Shown piece after piece: positions 1 to 5,863 of a stretch of 8,915 nt of DNA; position 1 is the stretch's first letter, and every line of letters begins with the position of its first letter. Origin of the DNA: an uncultured Megasphaera sp. Lineage in GTDB: Bacteria > Bacillota > Negativicutes > Veillonellales > Megasphaeraceae. The DNA lies in contig CAKPVJ010000048.1 of assembly GCA_934193515.1 (NCBI GenBank), forward strand, positions 1 to 8,915, written 5' to 3'. A program made the translations under genes and the position numbers. The notes beneath the pieces were generated by a model. That model saw nothing but the letters and a program-made list of their open reading frames with translations. It ran no database searches and was not told the origin of the DNA.

Positions 1-402
1 TACATGACCAAGCCCTTCAGTCCCAGTGAGCTCGTAGCCCGCGTCAAAGCACATATCAGTCGATATGAACGCCTGACGCAGTCTCATGAACAGCAGTCTG
101 CCGATATACTGCGGCACGGCGATTTAGAAATCCAATTAAAAAAACACCGCGTCTATGAACGCGGCAGAGAAATTACACTGACCAATTTAGAGTTTGAACT
201 GCTCGTCTTTTTTGCCAAAAATCCCGGCATCGTCTTCAGCCGAGAACATCTTTTTGACCGTGTTTGGGGCCAGGAAGCCGTTGGCGATACGGCAACCGTC
301 ATGGTACATGTCAACCGGCTGCGGGAAAAAATCGAACCCAACCCGGCTAAGCCCATGTACATAGAAACCGTTTGGGGCGCAGGCTATCGCTTTGCTGAAT
401 AG
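1..402 (+). CDS. Response regulator, OmpR/PhoB family, C-terminal part (5' end outside window)
   Basis: This is the DNA-binding end of a two-component response regulator. The frame is open from the first base, so the true start lies upstream of the window; the ATG at 4 is an internal methionine. Residues 1-25 of the visible part are the end of the receiver domain, including the conserved Lys-Pro switch (K4-P5, in YMTKPF) and the last helix. A short linker leads to a winged-helix domain at about 36-131. Its recognition helix is about 97-111 (TATVMVHVNRLREK), and the wing ends in the typical WGAGYRF. The phospho-accepting Asp is not in view. The protein should bind DNA as a dimer when phosphorylated by a sensor kinase. 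Such a kinase often follows its regulator, but here the next gene is convergent, so a partner would have to lie upstream or elsewhere. The exact regulon cannot be told from this fragment. Confidence 0.93.
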   Translation, partial: YMTKPFSPSELVARVKAHISRYERLTQSHEQQSADILRHGDLEIQLKKHRVYERGREITLTNLEFELLVFFAKNPGIVFSREHLFDRVWGQEAVGDTATVMVHVNRLREKIEPNPAKPMYIETVWGAGYRFAE

Positions 403-429
403 ACCTCTTCCCAAACGGCTGTGTGTGCG

Positions 430-1866
430 TTATTCGTTTGTATATGATAAAATCGAAAAGACTTCACGATTCGGATGGTGCGAATCCTCAAAATGGAGGG
501 TTCGCGCCAATTCTTTTTCTAGGGCTTCACGCCGTTTTTTATCCTGCAGAATCGCCAAGACATCGGCATGCGCGCTAATCAGCAAATCGCCCTTTACATG
601 GCGCGTATGCACCATATGCCGCAGGCGGCGGATAATCTGAATAGCAACCGATTCCGGCGAATACAAATACCCGGAACCGCGGCAGATGTTACACGGCGCA
701 AACTGTACCTGATGCAGCCCTTGCCGTGATTTTTTACGCGTAATTTCGACCAAATTAAGCGCTGTCATACCCAATACATGCGTTTTCGTCGAATCCGATG
801 CCATTTCCCGTTCCAAAATCTGTAAAATTTCATCTCGTTTATCCGGCTGGGCCATATCGATAAAATCAATAATAATGATGCCGCCAATATCCCGCAGCCG
901 CAGCTGGCGGGCAATTTCGACAGCCGCTTCCTTATTGACATGAAATATCGTATCCTGCAGCGTGCCGTTTCCCGTATATTTGCTGCTGTTGACATCAATA
1001 ACGGTCAAAGCTTCTGTATGGTCAAAAATAAGATTGCCACCCGAAGGCAGTGACACTTCGCGTGCCAGCAGGCCGCGCAATTCGTCTTCCAGCTGATACG
1101 ATTCAAAAATAGGCTGTTCTCCTTTGTATAATTCAATACGGTCCTTCCATGGATCGGTAACCAGCTGCATAATCCGTTCATACGCATCCTTGTCATCAAC
1201 AACTACTTTTTTTACGTCGCTCGTCAAATGGTCGCGCACGGTGCGCATGACCAAATCGGCTTCCCGATACAAAAGGGCATTTTTCTTGGTCACTTTATAC
1301 CGCTGGCGAATGCTGTCCCATGTGCGCAGCAAGTACTGAATATCTGCCAGCAATTCCTCTTGTTCAATGCCTTTAGCTACCGTTCGGATAATCAATCCCA
1401 TGCCCTGCGGCTTGACAGCAGATACAATATTTCGCAGGCGGTCGCGTTCTTCTTCATCACGTATTTTTTTGGACACGCCAATATAATCGACCGTCGGCAT
1501 CAAGACGGCATACCGCCCTGCTAGACTGATATTGCCCGTTACCTTGGCCCCTTTGGTACCCCGTTCTTCTTTGATAACCTGTACCAAAATGCTTTGGCCG
1601 ACAGAAAGATGCATCTGCTGGATTTCCTCTTTCGTCGCTGCTCTGGGAAAAATATCCCCCAAATACAAAAAAGCATTTTTTTTGCGTCCAATGTTGACAA
1701 ACGCTGCCTGCAGGGCCGGCAGTATATTTTGAATCGTTCCTTTATAAATATGATTGACTATATGATTTTCATCATCACGCTCTACGGCAAAATCACGCAG
1801 TTTGCCGTCTTCGATGACAGCCATCCGCGTTTCTTCCGGCATGATATTTCCTATAATTGTTTTCAT
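430..1866 (-). CDS. rng: Ribonuclease E/G family endoribonuclease
   Basis: Single-strand-specific endoribonuclease for mRNA turnover and rRNA/tRNA processing, acting in the cytoplasm or at the membrane. The 478-aa length matches RNase G rather than the much longer E. coli RNase E with its scaffold tail. An S1-type RNA-binding region occupies about residues 36-115 (YKGTIQNILPALQAAFVNIG at 41-60). The catalytic DNase I-like part carries the two metal-binding aspartates, D291 (VIDVNSS) and D334 (IIIDFIDM). They are 43 residues apart, the same spacing as D303 and D346 of E. coli RNase E. The Zn-link is the CxxC at C392-C395 (CNIC), which in the family bridges subunits. The start is an ATG with a GAGGG Shine-Dalgarno site 6 nt upstream. 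A likely extended -10 promoter lies just before it. In many Firmicutes this gene precedes rplU; here it is followed only by a convergent response regulator. Function is secure. The choice between the names RNase G and RNase E is one of convention. Confidence 0.95.
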   Translation of the reverse strand: MKTIIGNIMPEETRMAVIEDGKLRDFAVERDDENHIVNHIYKGTIQNILPALQAAFVNIGRKKNAFLYLGDIFPRAATKEEIQQMHLSVGQSILVQVIKEERGTKGAKVTGNISLAGRYAVLMPTVDYIGVSKKIRDEEERDRLRNIVSAVKPQGMGLIIRTVAKGIEQEELLADIQYLLRTWDSIRQRYKVTKKNALLYREADLVMRTVRDHLTSDVKKVVVDDKDAYERIMQLVTDPWKDRIELYKGEQPIFESYQLEDELRGLLAREVSLPSGGNLIFDHTEALTVIDVNSSKYTGNGTLQDTIFHVNKEAAVEIARQLRLRDIGGIIIIDFIDMAQPDKRDEILQILEREMASDSTKTHVLGMTALNLVEITRKKSRQGLHQVQFAPCNICRGSGYLYSPESVAIQIIRRLRHMVHTRHVKGDLLISAHADVLAILQDKKRREALEKELARTLHFEDSHHPNREVFSILSYTNE

Positions 1867-1891
1867 CGGCTACCCTCATTTCTCTGTTGCC

Positions 1892-1900
1892 ATTGTACCA
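1892..1900 (-). promoter_or_regulatory. Probable extended -10 promoter of the RNase G gene
   Basis: On the minus strand the sequence reads TGGTACAAT, an extended -10 element (TGn plus TACAAT). It sits 25 bp upstream of the rng start codon and would give a leader of about 20 nt containing the Shine-Dalgarno site. No good -35 hexamer is visible at 17 bp spacing, which is tolerable for extended -10 promoters. This is pattern-based only. Confidence 0.5.
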
Positions 1901-1907
1901 TACATTC

Positions 1908-1929
1908 ACCAATTGAGCTACAGGCAGGC
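1908..1929 (-). other. tRNA 5'-end-like fragment (D-arm remnant)
   Basis: On the minus strand positions 1920-1908 read TAGCTCAATTGGT, which matches the T8-A9 / D-stem / D-loop start found in many bacterial tRNA genes. The seven preceding bases (CTGCCTG) sit where an acceptor strand would be. The match ends after the GGT of the D-loop: no GAGC closing the D stem, no anticodon arm and no T arm follow. It is therefore not a functional tRNA. It could be the remnant of a tRNA gene or a chance match. It overlaps the region where a -35 element of the rng promoter would lie. Confidence 0.3.
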
Positions 1930-1943
1930 GTCGTTTCTTGAGG

Positions 1944-1966
1944 CTGCAGGCATATTATGCCAGCAG
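1944..1966 (-). repeat. Imperfect palindrome across the stop codon of the FliB-like gene
   Basis: Arms of 11 bases around a single central base contain the perfect core GGCATA-T-TATGCC. The outer CTGC/GCAG pairs are separated from the core by one mismatch. The stop codon of the cysteine-rich gene sits in its centre. As RNA it would fold to about eight pairs with a 7-nt loop. No run of T follows on the minus strand, so it is not a standard intrinsic terminator. It might slow exonucleases at the 3' end of the message. Confidence 0.4.
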
Positions 1967-2839
1967 GTCAAACAATAAATCTACATTATCCGTATCATAT
2001 TCTATTTGTTCAGACCATTCCCGCACCGCATCGTCCAAGCGTCCCGTCTGGCTGCTGGCCAGCAAAATAAACGTCGTATTCAGATGAGCATACGCTGCCA
2101 CGACGCTGCTAGGCAGGTCTTCGCATCGTTCCAGCTGGCGATACAAAATATATTGATAGATACGCTGCCAACAAGGAACCAGGCCGCGTTTTGTCATGCC
2201 TGCCACCGTCTTTTCTATAGATGGCAGCTGTTCAGACAGGGACTGCAGCTGCCGCGTCCATGCGTCATTGATAGGCTCGGTCTGCTCCATACATTCCAGT
2301 ACAAACTGCCAGTAAGCCGTATCGGCAATAGGCTGATAGCTTTGCTGCTCAGCCGTCATCTCGATATGCAGACTCGCAAGGAGCGCAGCAAACGACATGG
2401 GGCGGTTCGTTATGTTGTCTATAAATTCCAAAGGCGCGTCGGATGCCAGCAGGAGCTCACAGCTTTTTTCACAGCACAGCCCTACGCCGCCCAATTCTAC
2501 TGGCTCTGCTGCCGTATGCACGACTTCATAGAAACGAGGATGCAGCGCACAAATATCACAAAGTTTGTCTTCCCCGATAGTCAAGACGAGATGACACAAG
2601 CCGTCGGGCTGCAAAAACGGACAACGGCCTTCTGCTGTAAGGCGAAACTGCCAGCTTCCTTCTTCATTTTTTACCATCGACTGCCGCAGCGCCGTGCCGA
2701 TAGGTCCCGGCATGGCCGTATAGACAGCTGCCGTCGCATCATCAATATCAATCTCCCAGCCTGTACTGCAGCAGGTATGACGGCAATTTCCCGCTTTACA
2801 GGAAAACTGCGGATAAAAATCGGGTACTAGTTGCTTCAT
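1955..2839 (-). CDS. Cysteine-rich FliB/YkgJ-type protein (annotated in related genomes as flagellin lysine-N-methylase)
   Basis: 294-aa cytoplasmic protein with 11 cysteines in its first 127 residues: C14, C19, C23, C24, C73, C82, C94, C97, C122, C123 and C127. The N-terminal C-x4-C-x3-CC pattern and the later CxxC and CCxxxC pairs fit the family containing flagellin lysine methylase FliB. In that family the cysteines are thought to hold an iron-sulfur cluster used in methyl transfer. The C-terminal half (about 140-294) is helical and has only three more cysteines. No flagellar gene is visible here, so flagellin as substrate is doubtful; the real substrate is unknown. The ATG at 2839 has AAAGGAG 8 nt upstream. 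A TTG two codons earlier is only 2 nt from that site and is not the start. The gene lies just below a terminator-like hairpin with no obvious promoter of its own, so it may depend on read-through from the htpX transcript. The family call is fairly good; the function is inference. Confidence 0.75.
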   Translation of the reverse strand: MKQLVPDFYPQFSCKAGNCRHTCCSTGWEIDIDDATAAVYTAMPGPIGTALRQSMVKNEEGSWQFRLTAEGRCPFLQPDGLCHLVLTIGEDKLCDICALHPRFYEVVHTAAEPVELGGVGLCCEKSCELLLASDAPLEFIDNITNRPMSFAALLASLHIEMTAEQQSYQPIADTAYWQFVLECMEQTEPINDAWTRQLQSLSEQLPSIEKTVAGMTKRGLVPCWQRIYQYILYRQLERCEDLPSSVVAAYAHLNTTFILLASSQTGRLDDAVREWSEQIEYDTDNVDLLFDLLA

Positions 2840-2847
2840 TGCCAAAA

Positions 2848-2854
2848 CTCCTTT
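2848..2854 (-). promoter_or_regulatory. Shine-Dalgarno site deciding the FliB-like start
   Basis: AAAGGAG on the minus strand, 8 nt before the ATG at 2839 but only 2 nt before the TTG at 2845. This selects the ATG and shortens the protein by two residues compared with the longest frame. Confidence 0.85.
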
Positions 2855-2863
2855 ATAAAATCA

Positions 2864-2897
2864 AAACTGTAACTACGGCTGCCCATAGTTACAGTTT
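2864..2897 (-). terminator. Intrinsic terminator or attenuator between the Tim44-like and FliB-like genes
   Basis: Perfect 12-bp inverted repeat: AAACTGTAACTA at 2864-2875 and its complement TAGTTACAGTTT at 2886-2897, with a 10-nt loop that can form two further G-C pairs. On the minus strand the stem is followed by TGATTTTAT, so together with the end of the arm the tail is U-rich. It starts 8 bp after the stop codon of the upstream gene and ends about 10 bp before the Shine-Dalgarno site of the next gene. It may stop most transcripts of the htpX operon and let some through. A role in message stability is the alternative. The stem has few G-C pairs (3 of 12), so efficiency is uncertain. Confidence 0.65.
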
Positions 2898-2905
2898 CTA
2901 GTATC

Positions 2906-3499
2906 TTATCTTTTTTTATGTTTGTCTTCATCCAGCGGCGTGACATCAATCGTCGTATAGCCGTCTTCCTGGCGTTTGTTTCGCATGGCTGCTTCATAGC
3001 CGCGGCGGTAGGCATCGTCTTCACGGCCGCCCTTCCGTCCCCGGAATTTTCGCCACAAACTGCTGAGGATAGAAATAATAACCAGCAGCAGTATAATGTT
3101 AAACAGCACGCCAAGAATATCTGCCATAAATCCCATATTGCCCCAGCCAAACAAACTGCTCAGCATACTGCCCAAAAACATGCCGCCTGCCAGCAGGCCG
3201 ATGTTGCGCATGGCACTGCCCCAGCGTGAAGAAGACTGGTTGGTGCGGGCTGCGTTCTGCGCCGTCGTGTTGGTATTGGGACGCGCCTGCTGCGTCTGAT
3301 TGGGATTGGCTGTACGCTGTGTACCGGCACCGGAACCGTTTGGCGTGCTTTTAGGCGCAGCGGCCGGCGGTGCGGTTTTAGGTGCCGCCATGCGGACAGC
3401 GCCGCCTTTGGCAGCCCATACCGGCATGGATGCGGCAGGTACGGCAGTGGCAAACAAAAGAGCGGCCCCTGCGATAATGCTCAAGGTCTTACCTTTCAT
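2906..3499 (-). CDS. Exported/membrane protein resembling the N-terminal part of Tim44-like proteins
   Basis: 197-aa protein without a recognisable enzyme motif. Residues 1-30 form a signal peptide (basic start MKGK, hydrophobic core, AA near residue 30). Residues 31-92 are a low-complexity Pro/Ala/Asn/Gln/Thr linker. Two hydrophobic segments follow, about 99-118 (glycine-rich, GLLAGGMFLGSML) and 124-149. A charged tail rich in Arg, Lys, Asp and Glu runs to the end. This order of signal, Pro/Ala-rich spacer and glycine-rich membrane segments is familiar from the first half of bacterial Tim44-domain proteins. The Tim44 domain itself is absent and the protein stops soon after the membrane part. 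ATG at 3499 has AAGGAG 9 nt upstream. It starts 20 bp after the htpX stop codon, so it very likely shares the htpX promoter. A partner, substrate or regulator of HtpX is possible but is inference from position alone. Confidence 0.75.
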   Translation of the reverse strand: MKGKTLSIIAGAALLFATAVPAASMPVWAAKGGAVRMAAPKTAPPAAAPKSTPNGSGAGTQRTANPNQTQQARPNTNTTAQNAARTNQSSSRWGSAMRNIGLLAGGMFLGSMLSSLFGWGNMGFMADILGVLFNIILLLVIISILSSLWRKFRGRKGGREDDAYRRGYEAAMRNKRQEDGYTTIDVTPLDEDKHKKR

Positions 3500-3519
3500 A
3501 TCGTCACTCTCCTTATCGA

Positions 3520-4377
3520 TTATCCGTGTAATTTTCTATCCAATGCTTCCAAGCGCGCAATCCGTTCTTCTGTCGGCGGATGCGTACTGAACAAATTCAT
3601 CAAGCTGCCGCTGATACCGGAAAACGGGTTGATAATGCACATATGCGCAGTCGCTTTAGTAGCTCCTGGCATGACTTGGTAATGGGCATAGTTGTCAATC
3701 TTAGCCAACGCTCTAGCCAATGCCAGCGGGTCATCAATCATCCGGCCGCCTTCTTCATCTGCCATATATTCCCGTGTCCTGGAAATGGCAAACTGAATGA
3801 GTGCCGCCGCAATCGGCGCAATAATAATCGTCGCAATCAAGGCGATCGGATTGGAACTTTCTCCGTCATCATCCCGGCCGCCGCCAAAAATAGCCGCCCA
3901 CTGCGCAATATTGGCAATCATCGAAATGACACTGGCAAAACAGGCAACAATCGTGCTAATCAAAATATCCCGATGCAGGACATGAGACATTTCATGGGCC
4001 AGCACGCCGCGGATTTCTTCTTCATCGAGCATTTCCATAATGCCTTCCGTAGCCGCCACCGCCGCATGGGATGGACTGCGGCCCGTAGCAAAGGCATTGG
4101 GGACGTTTGTCGGAATCACGTACACTTTCGGCATAGGAAGTTCTGCCCGCTGTGCCAAATCGGCAACAATACGGTACAAATAGCTGGTTTCATCCACTTC
4201 CTGCGCGTGATACATCTTCAAGACAATGGAATCACTGAACCAATACGAGAAAAAGTTCATTCCCAGCGAAATAATCAACATAATCATGACGCCGTGACGA
4301 CCGCCAAACGCACCGCCGATAGCCATCATAATACAGGCCAGCAACGTCATCAAACATACCGTTTTGATACTATTCAT
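3520..4377 (-). CDS. htpX: Protease HtpX homolog, M48 family membrane metallopeptidase
   Basis: Membrane-bound zinc endopeptidase that degrades misfolded or damaged membrane proteins. The 285-aa length is normal for HtpX. Two N-terminal membrane segments lie at about 5-23 and 29-47. The zinc site HEMSH gives H128, E129 and H132. Two more hydrophobic segments lie at about 139-162 and 176-199. The likely third zinc ligand is E203, in the SRTREYMAD motif. The conserved NAFATGR stretch (94-100) precedes the active site, as in the family. ATG at 4377 has GAGGTG 8 nt upstream. A consensus promoter lies about 60 bp further up, so strong vegetative expression is expected. The leader shows no clear CIRCE or CtsR operator. 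It is the first gene of a probable two-gene unit with the membrane protein downstream, and perhaps the FliB-like gene after a hairpin. Confidence 0.95.
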   Translation of the reverse strand: MNSIKTVCLMTLLACIMMAIGGAFGGRHGVMIMLIISLGMNFFSYWFSDSIVLKMYHAQEVDETSYLYRIVADLAQRAELPMPKVYVIPTNVPNAFATGRSPSHAAVAATEGIMEMLDEEEIRGVLAHEMSHVLHRDILISTIVACFASVISMIANIAQWAAIFGGGRDDDGESSNPIALIATIIIAPIAAALIQFAISRTREYMADEEGGRMIDDPLALARALAKIDNYAHYQVMPGATKATAHMCIINPFSGISGSLMNLFSTHPPTEERIARLEALDRKLHG

Positions 4378-4442
4378 CTACCAAACACCTCACTATCGGA
4401 GAAATTATTAAAAGTCAAAAAGTTAAATTTAGGATGTATCTC

Positions 4443-4471
4443 ATTATATAAGAGAATATACAGAATGTCAA
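4443..4471 (-). promoter_or_regulatory. Perfect-consensus vegetative promoter of htpX
   Basis: On the minus strand: -35 TTGACA at 4471-4466, a 17-bp spacer, and -10 TATAAT at 4448-4443. Both hexamers match the sigma-70/SigA consensus at every base. The expected transcription start is near 4436, giving a leader of about 58 nt before the htpX ATG. It begins 22 bp after the stop codon of the secreted-protein gene, so htpX can be transcribed independently of that gene. Confidence 0.9.
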
Positions 4472-4492
4472 CGGGTCTTGTCTGCCCGCTGC

Positions 4493-5050
4493 CTATTCAT
4501 GCAGTACGCGGTTGTTGTACCGATGAATCGTCACGGTGTAATATCCCTGGTCATCTTTCCGCCCCGTATACGAGACGACAATCGTCACATCGTTTTCTAC
4601 CCATACGACCGCCGTATCCCGCTGACTTTGGGGGAAATTTTCCATATTGGAATAAATCGTAGCGACCAGCCGCGTATAAATAGACTTGGCAATTTTTTTG
4701 TCTTTTGTCTTAAAATAATTGTCAAACGCCAATACTTTCCCTGTCGGCGATGCGTCGGCCGTCACGACACGGATACCTTCTGTGACATCGCTGCTGCCGC
4801 TTCCCGTAGACCGTTCTGCTATTTCTTCGCAGTCCTGCGAACTGTCCAAAAATTTCCAATCCGGCAGCACCGTAAAGTTGGCATCAAAATCGGCGCGGGG
4901 CATGCCCAAATACACCGTTTGATACGCCGTCAACGAATCGGCTGCAATCTGATCCACAGACAACGTATACTCAAAAGCCCGGCTGGCAGCTGCCGGTGCC
5001 AGCACCACAGCGGCCAACAGACAACACACTGCATATCGTATGCGTTTCAT
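4493..5050 (-). CDS. Secreted or periplasmic protein of unknown function
   Basis: 185-aa protein that I do not recognise. Residues 1-25 are a signal peptide (MKRIRY, hydrophobic core, Ala-rich end with likely cleavage after A22 or A25). The cysteines at 9-10 are too early to be a lipobox, so it is not an obvious lipoprotein. The mature part is mixed alpha/beta in look, with one cysteine (C74), a Ser/Gly-rich loop at about 81-88 (STGSGSSD) and a C-terminal beta-rich stretch (about 146-182). No catalytic motif is apparent. The longest frame begins at a TTG at 5068, but that codon lies upstream of the Shine-Dalgarno site GAGGAG (5059-5064). The ATG at 5050, 8 nt from that site, is the start and begins the signal peptide properly. 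It follows the M50 protease gene by 22 bp and is probably cotranscribed with it. Confidence 0.8.
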   Translation of the reverse strand: MKRIRYAVCCLLAAVVLAPAAASRAFEYTLSVDQIAADSLTAYQTVYLGMPRADFDANFTVLPDWKFLDSSQDCEEIAERSTGSGSSDVTEGIRVVTADASPTGKVLAFDNYFKTKDKKIAKSIYTRLVATIYSNMENFPQSQRDTAVVWVENDVTIVVSYTGRKDDQGYYTVTIHRYNNRVLHE

Positions 5051-5058
5051 GCTATCAT

Positions 5059-5064
5059 CTCCTC
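5059..5064 (-). promoter_or_regulatory. Shine-Dalgarno site deciding the start of the secreted protein
   Basis: GAGGAG on the minus strand, 8 nt before the ATG at 5050. The TTG at 5068 is upstream of this site and so cannot use it. Confidence 0.85.
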
Positions 5065-5072
5065 GCAAGGCA

Positions 5073-5699
5073 TTACAAAAAAGGTAGTAACAGATACGTA
5101 AAAAGAGTAAAAATTAACCGCTGCAGCGGAATCAAAACATAAGAAAAGACAGGCGTAATCATCAATAAAATCAAAATAAAGAAACTGTACCGTTCGACGC
5201 TGGCTAGTTTATAATTCCACGACGTCGGCAGAAAACACATCAAGACGCGGGACCCATCCAGCGGCGGCAGCGGAATCATATTAAAAATCGCAAAGTTAAT
5301 ATTGTACAGCACAATCAAATTTAACACAGGCCGCAGCGCCGTCCCCGTGAACAGCCCCAGTTTGACGACGATCACCTGCACGACCAACGCGATAAACGCG
5401 GCGATTAAATTGGATGCCGGACCAGCTAAGGCGACGCAGAGTTCCCCTTTTTTCCACTGGCGGAAATTATTAGGGTTAATCATTACCGGCTTGGCCCAGC
5501 CAAACTGCGCTACCAAAAGCATCAACGTACCAACAGGGTCGATATGAGCCAGCGGGTTGAGCGTCAAACGCCCGGTAAACCGCGGCGTATCATCGCCCAT
5601 GCGCACCGCCATGACAGCGTGGGCATATTCATGGACAACGAGTGCAATCAACAATCCCGGCACGCCGGCAACCATATTTAATATATTCAAACCAAACAT
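5073..5699 (-). CDS. Site-2 protease family protein (M50 metallopeptidase, short form)
   Basis: Small membrane zinc peptidase of 208 aa. The HEYAH motif (H23, E24, H27) lies in the first membrane segment. A conserved NPLAHIDPVG block follows at 48-57. The third metal ligand is D148 in FNMIPLPPLDGS (139-150), inside a later membrane segment. Further hydrophobic stretches are at about 86-115, 122-145 and 170-205. It has no PDZ domain, unlike RseP/RasP, and matches the compact YwhC-like type whose substrates are mostly unknown. The longest frame starts at 5765, but GGAGG at 5706-5710 gives 6 nt spacing to the ATG at 5699 and none to the ATG at 5705, so 5699 is chosen. It has its own promoter at about 5737-5765, and the secreted protein follows after 22 bp. 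Confidence 0.92.
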   Translation of the reverse strand: MFGLNILNMVAGVPGLLIALVVHEYAHAVMAVRMGDDTPRFTGRLTLNPLAHIDPVGTLMLLVAQFGWAKPVMINPNNFRQWKKGELCVALAGPASNLIAAFIALVVQVIVVKLGLFTGTALRPVLNLIVLYNINFAIFNMIPLPPLDGSRVLMCFLPTSWNYKLASVERYSFFILILLMITPVFSYVLIPLQRLIFTLFTYLLLPFL

Positions 5700-5705
5700 A
5701 TTCAT

Positions 5706-5710
5706 CCTCC
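5706..5710 (-). promoter_or_regulatory. Shine-Dalgarno site deciding the M50 protease start
   Basis: GGAGG on the minus strand ends directly next to the ATG at 5705 and lies 6 nt from the ATG at 5699. Spacing favours 5699. The ATG codons further upstream lie before this site. Confidence 0.8.
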
Positions 5711-5736
5711 ATATACTATAAATATACTTACTTATC

Positions 5737-5765
5737 ATTATATTCGGGGGACATGATAAAAGCAA
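5737..5765 (-). promoter_or_regulatory. Promoter of the M50 protease gene
   Basis: On the minus strand: TTGCTT at 5765-5760, a 17-bp spacer, and TATAAT at 5742-5737. The -10 is perfect; the -35 matches four of six. It lies downstream of the rnpB terminator, so the protease operon has an independent start. The expected transcription start is near 5730, with a leader of about 30 nt. Confidence 0.75.
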
Positions 5766-5821
5766 TGACTTTCTTTATTTCCCATCAGCCGCAGGCCTGT
5801 CATCTCAGGGAAGGCAACTGC

Positions 5822-5853
5822 AAAAAAGCTCTCCGCACAGGCAGAGAGCTTTT
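5822..5853 (-). terminator. Intrinsic terminator of rnpB
   Basis: Minus-strand stem AAAAGCTCTC (5853-5844) pairs perfectly with GAGAGCTTTT (5833-5824) around a 10-nt loop. The run of six T at 5827-5822 starts within the stem and continues past it. This is a canonical Rho-independent terminator, about ten bases beyond the closing P1 helix of the RNase P RNA. Confidence 0.93.
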
Positions 5854-5863
5854 ACATTCTATT

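Noticed and set aside
468..486. Hairpin GATTCG/CGAATC near the 3' end of rng
   Set aside because: Only 6 bp, within the coding region, and the nearest T-rich stretch on the minus strand is about 8 nt beyond the stem; too weak for a terminator call.
2006..2830. 274-codon open frame on the plus strand
   Set aside because: It lies wholly opposite the FliB-like gene, has no Shine-Dalgarno site or domain pattern, and its composition is that of an antisense shadow.
4405..4431. CtsR-like operator in the htpX leader
   Set aside because: Two heptad-like copies (AGTCAAA and AGTTAAA) are visible on the plus strand, but the period is 8 bp rather than the 10 bp needed, and one copy is degenerate.
4472..4492. 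Terminator for the secreted-protein gene
   Set aside because: Only a 4-bp CGGG/CCCG stem with a 9-nt loop and no T-run.
3580..4662. 360-codon open frame on the plus strand
   Set aside because: It is antisense to htpX and its promoter region and ends inside the secreted-protein gene. The His/Arg/Asn-rich translation has no family features.
4478..5101. 207-codon open frame on the plus strand
   Set aside because: Antisense to the secreted-protein gene, which has a proper signal peptide and Shine-Dalgarno site on the other strand.
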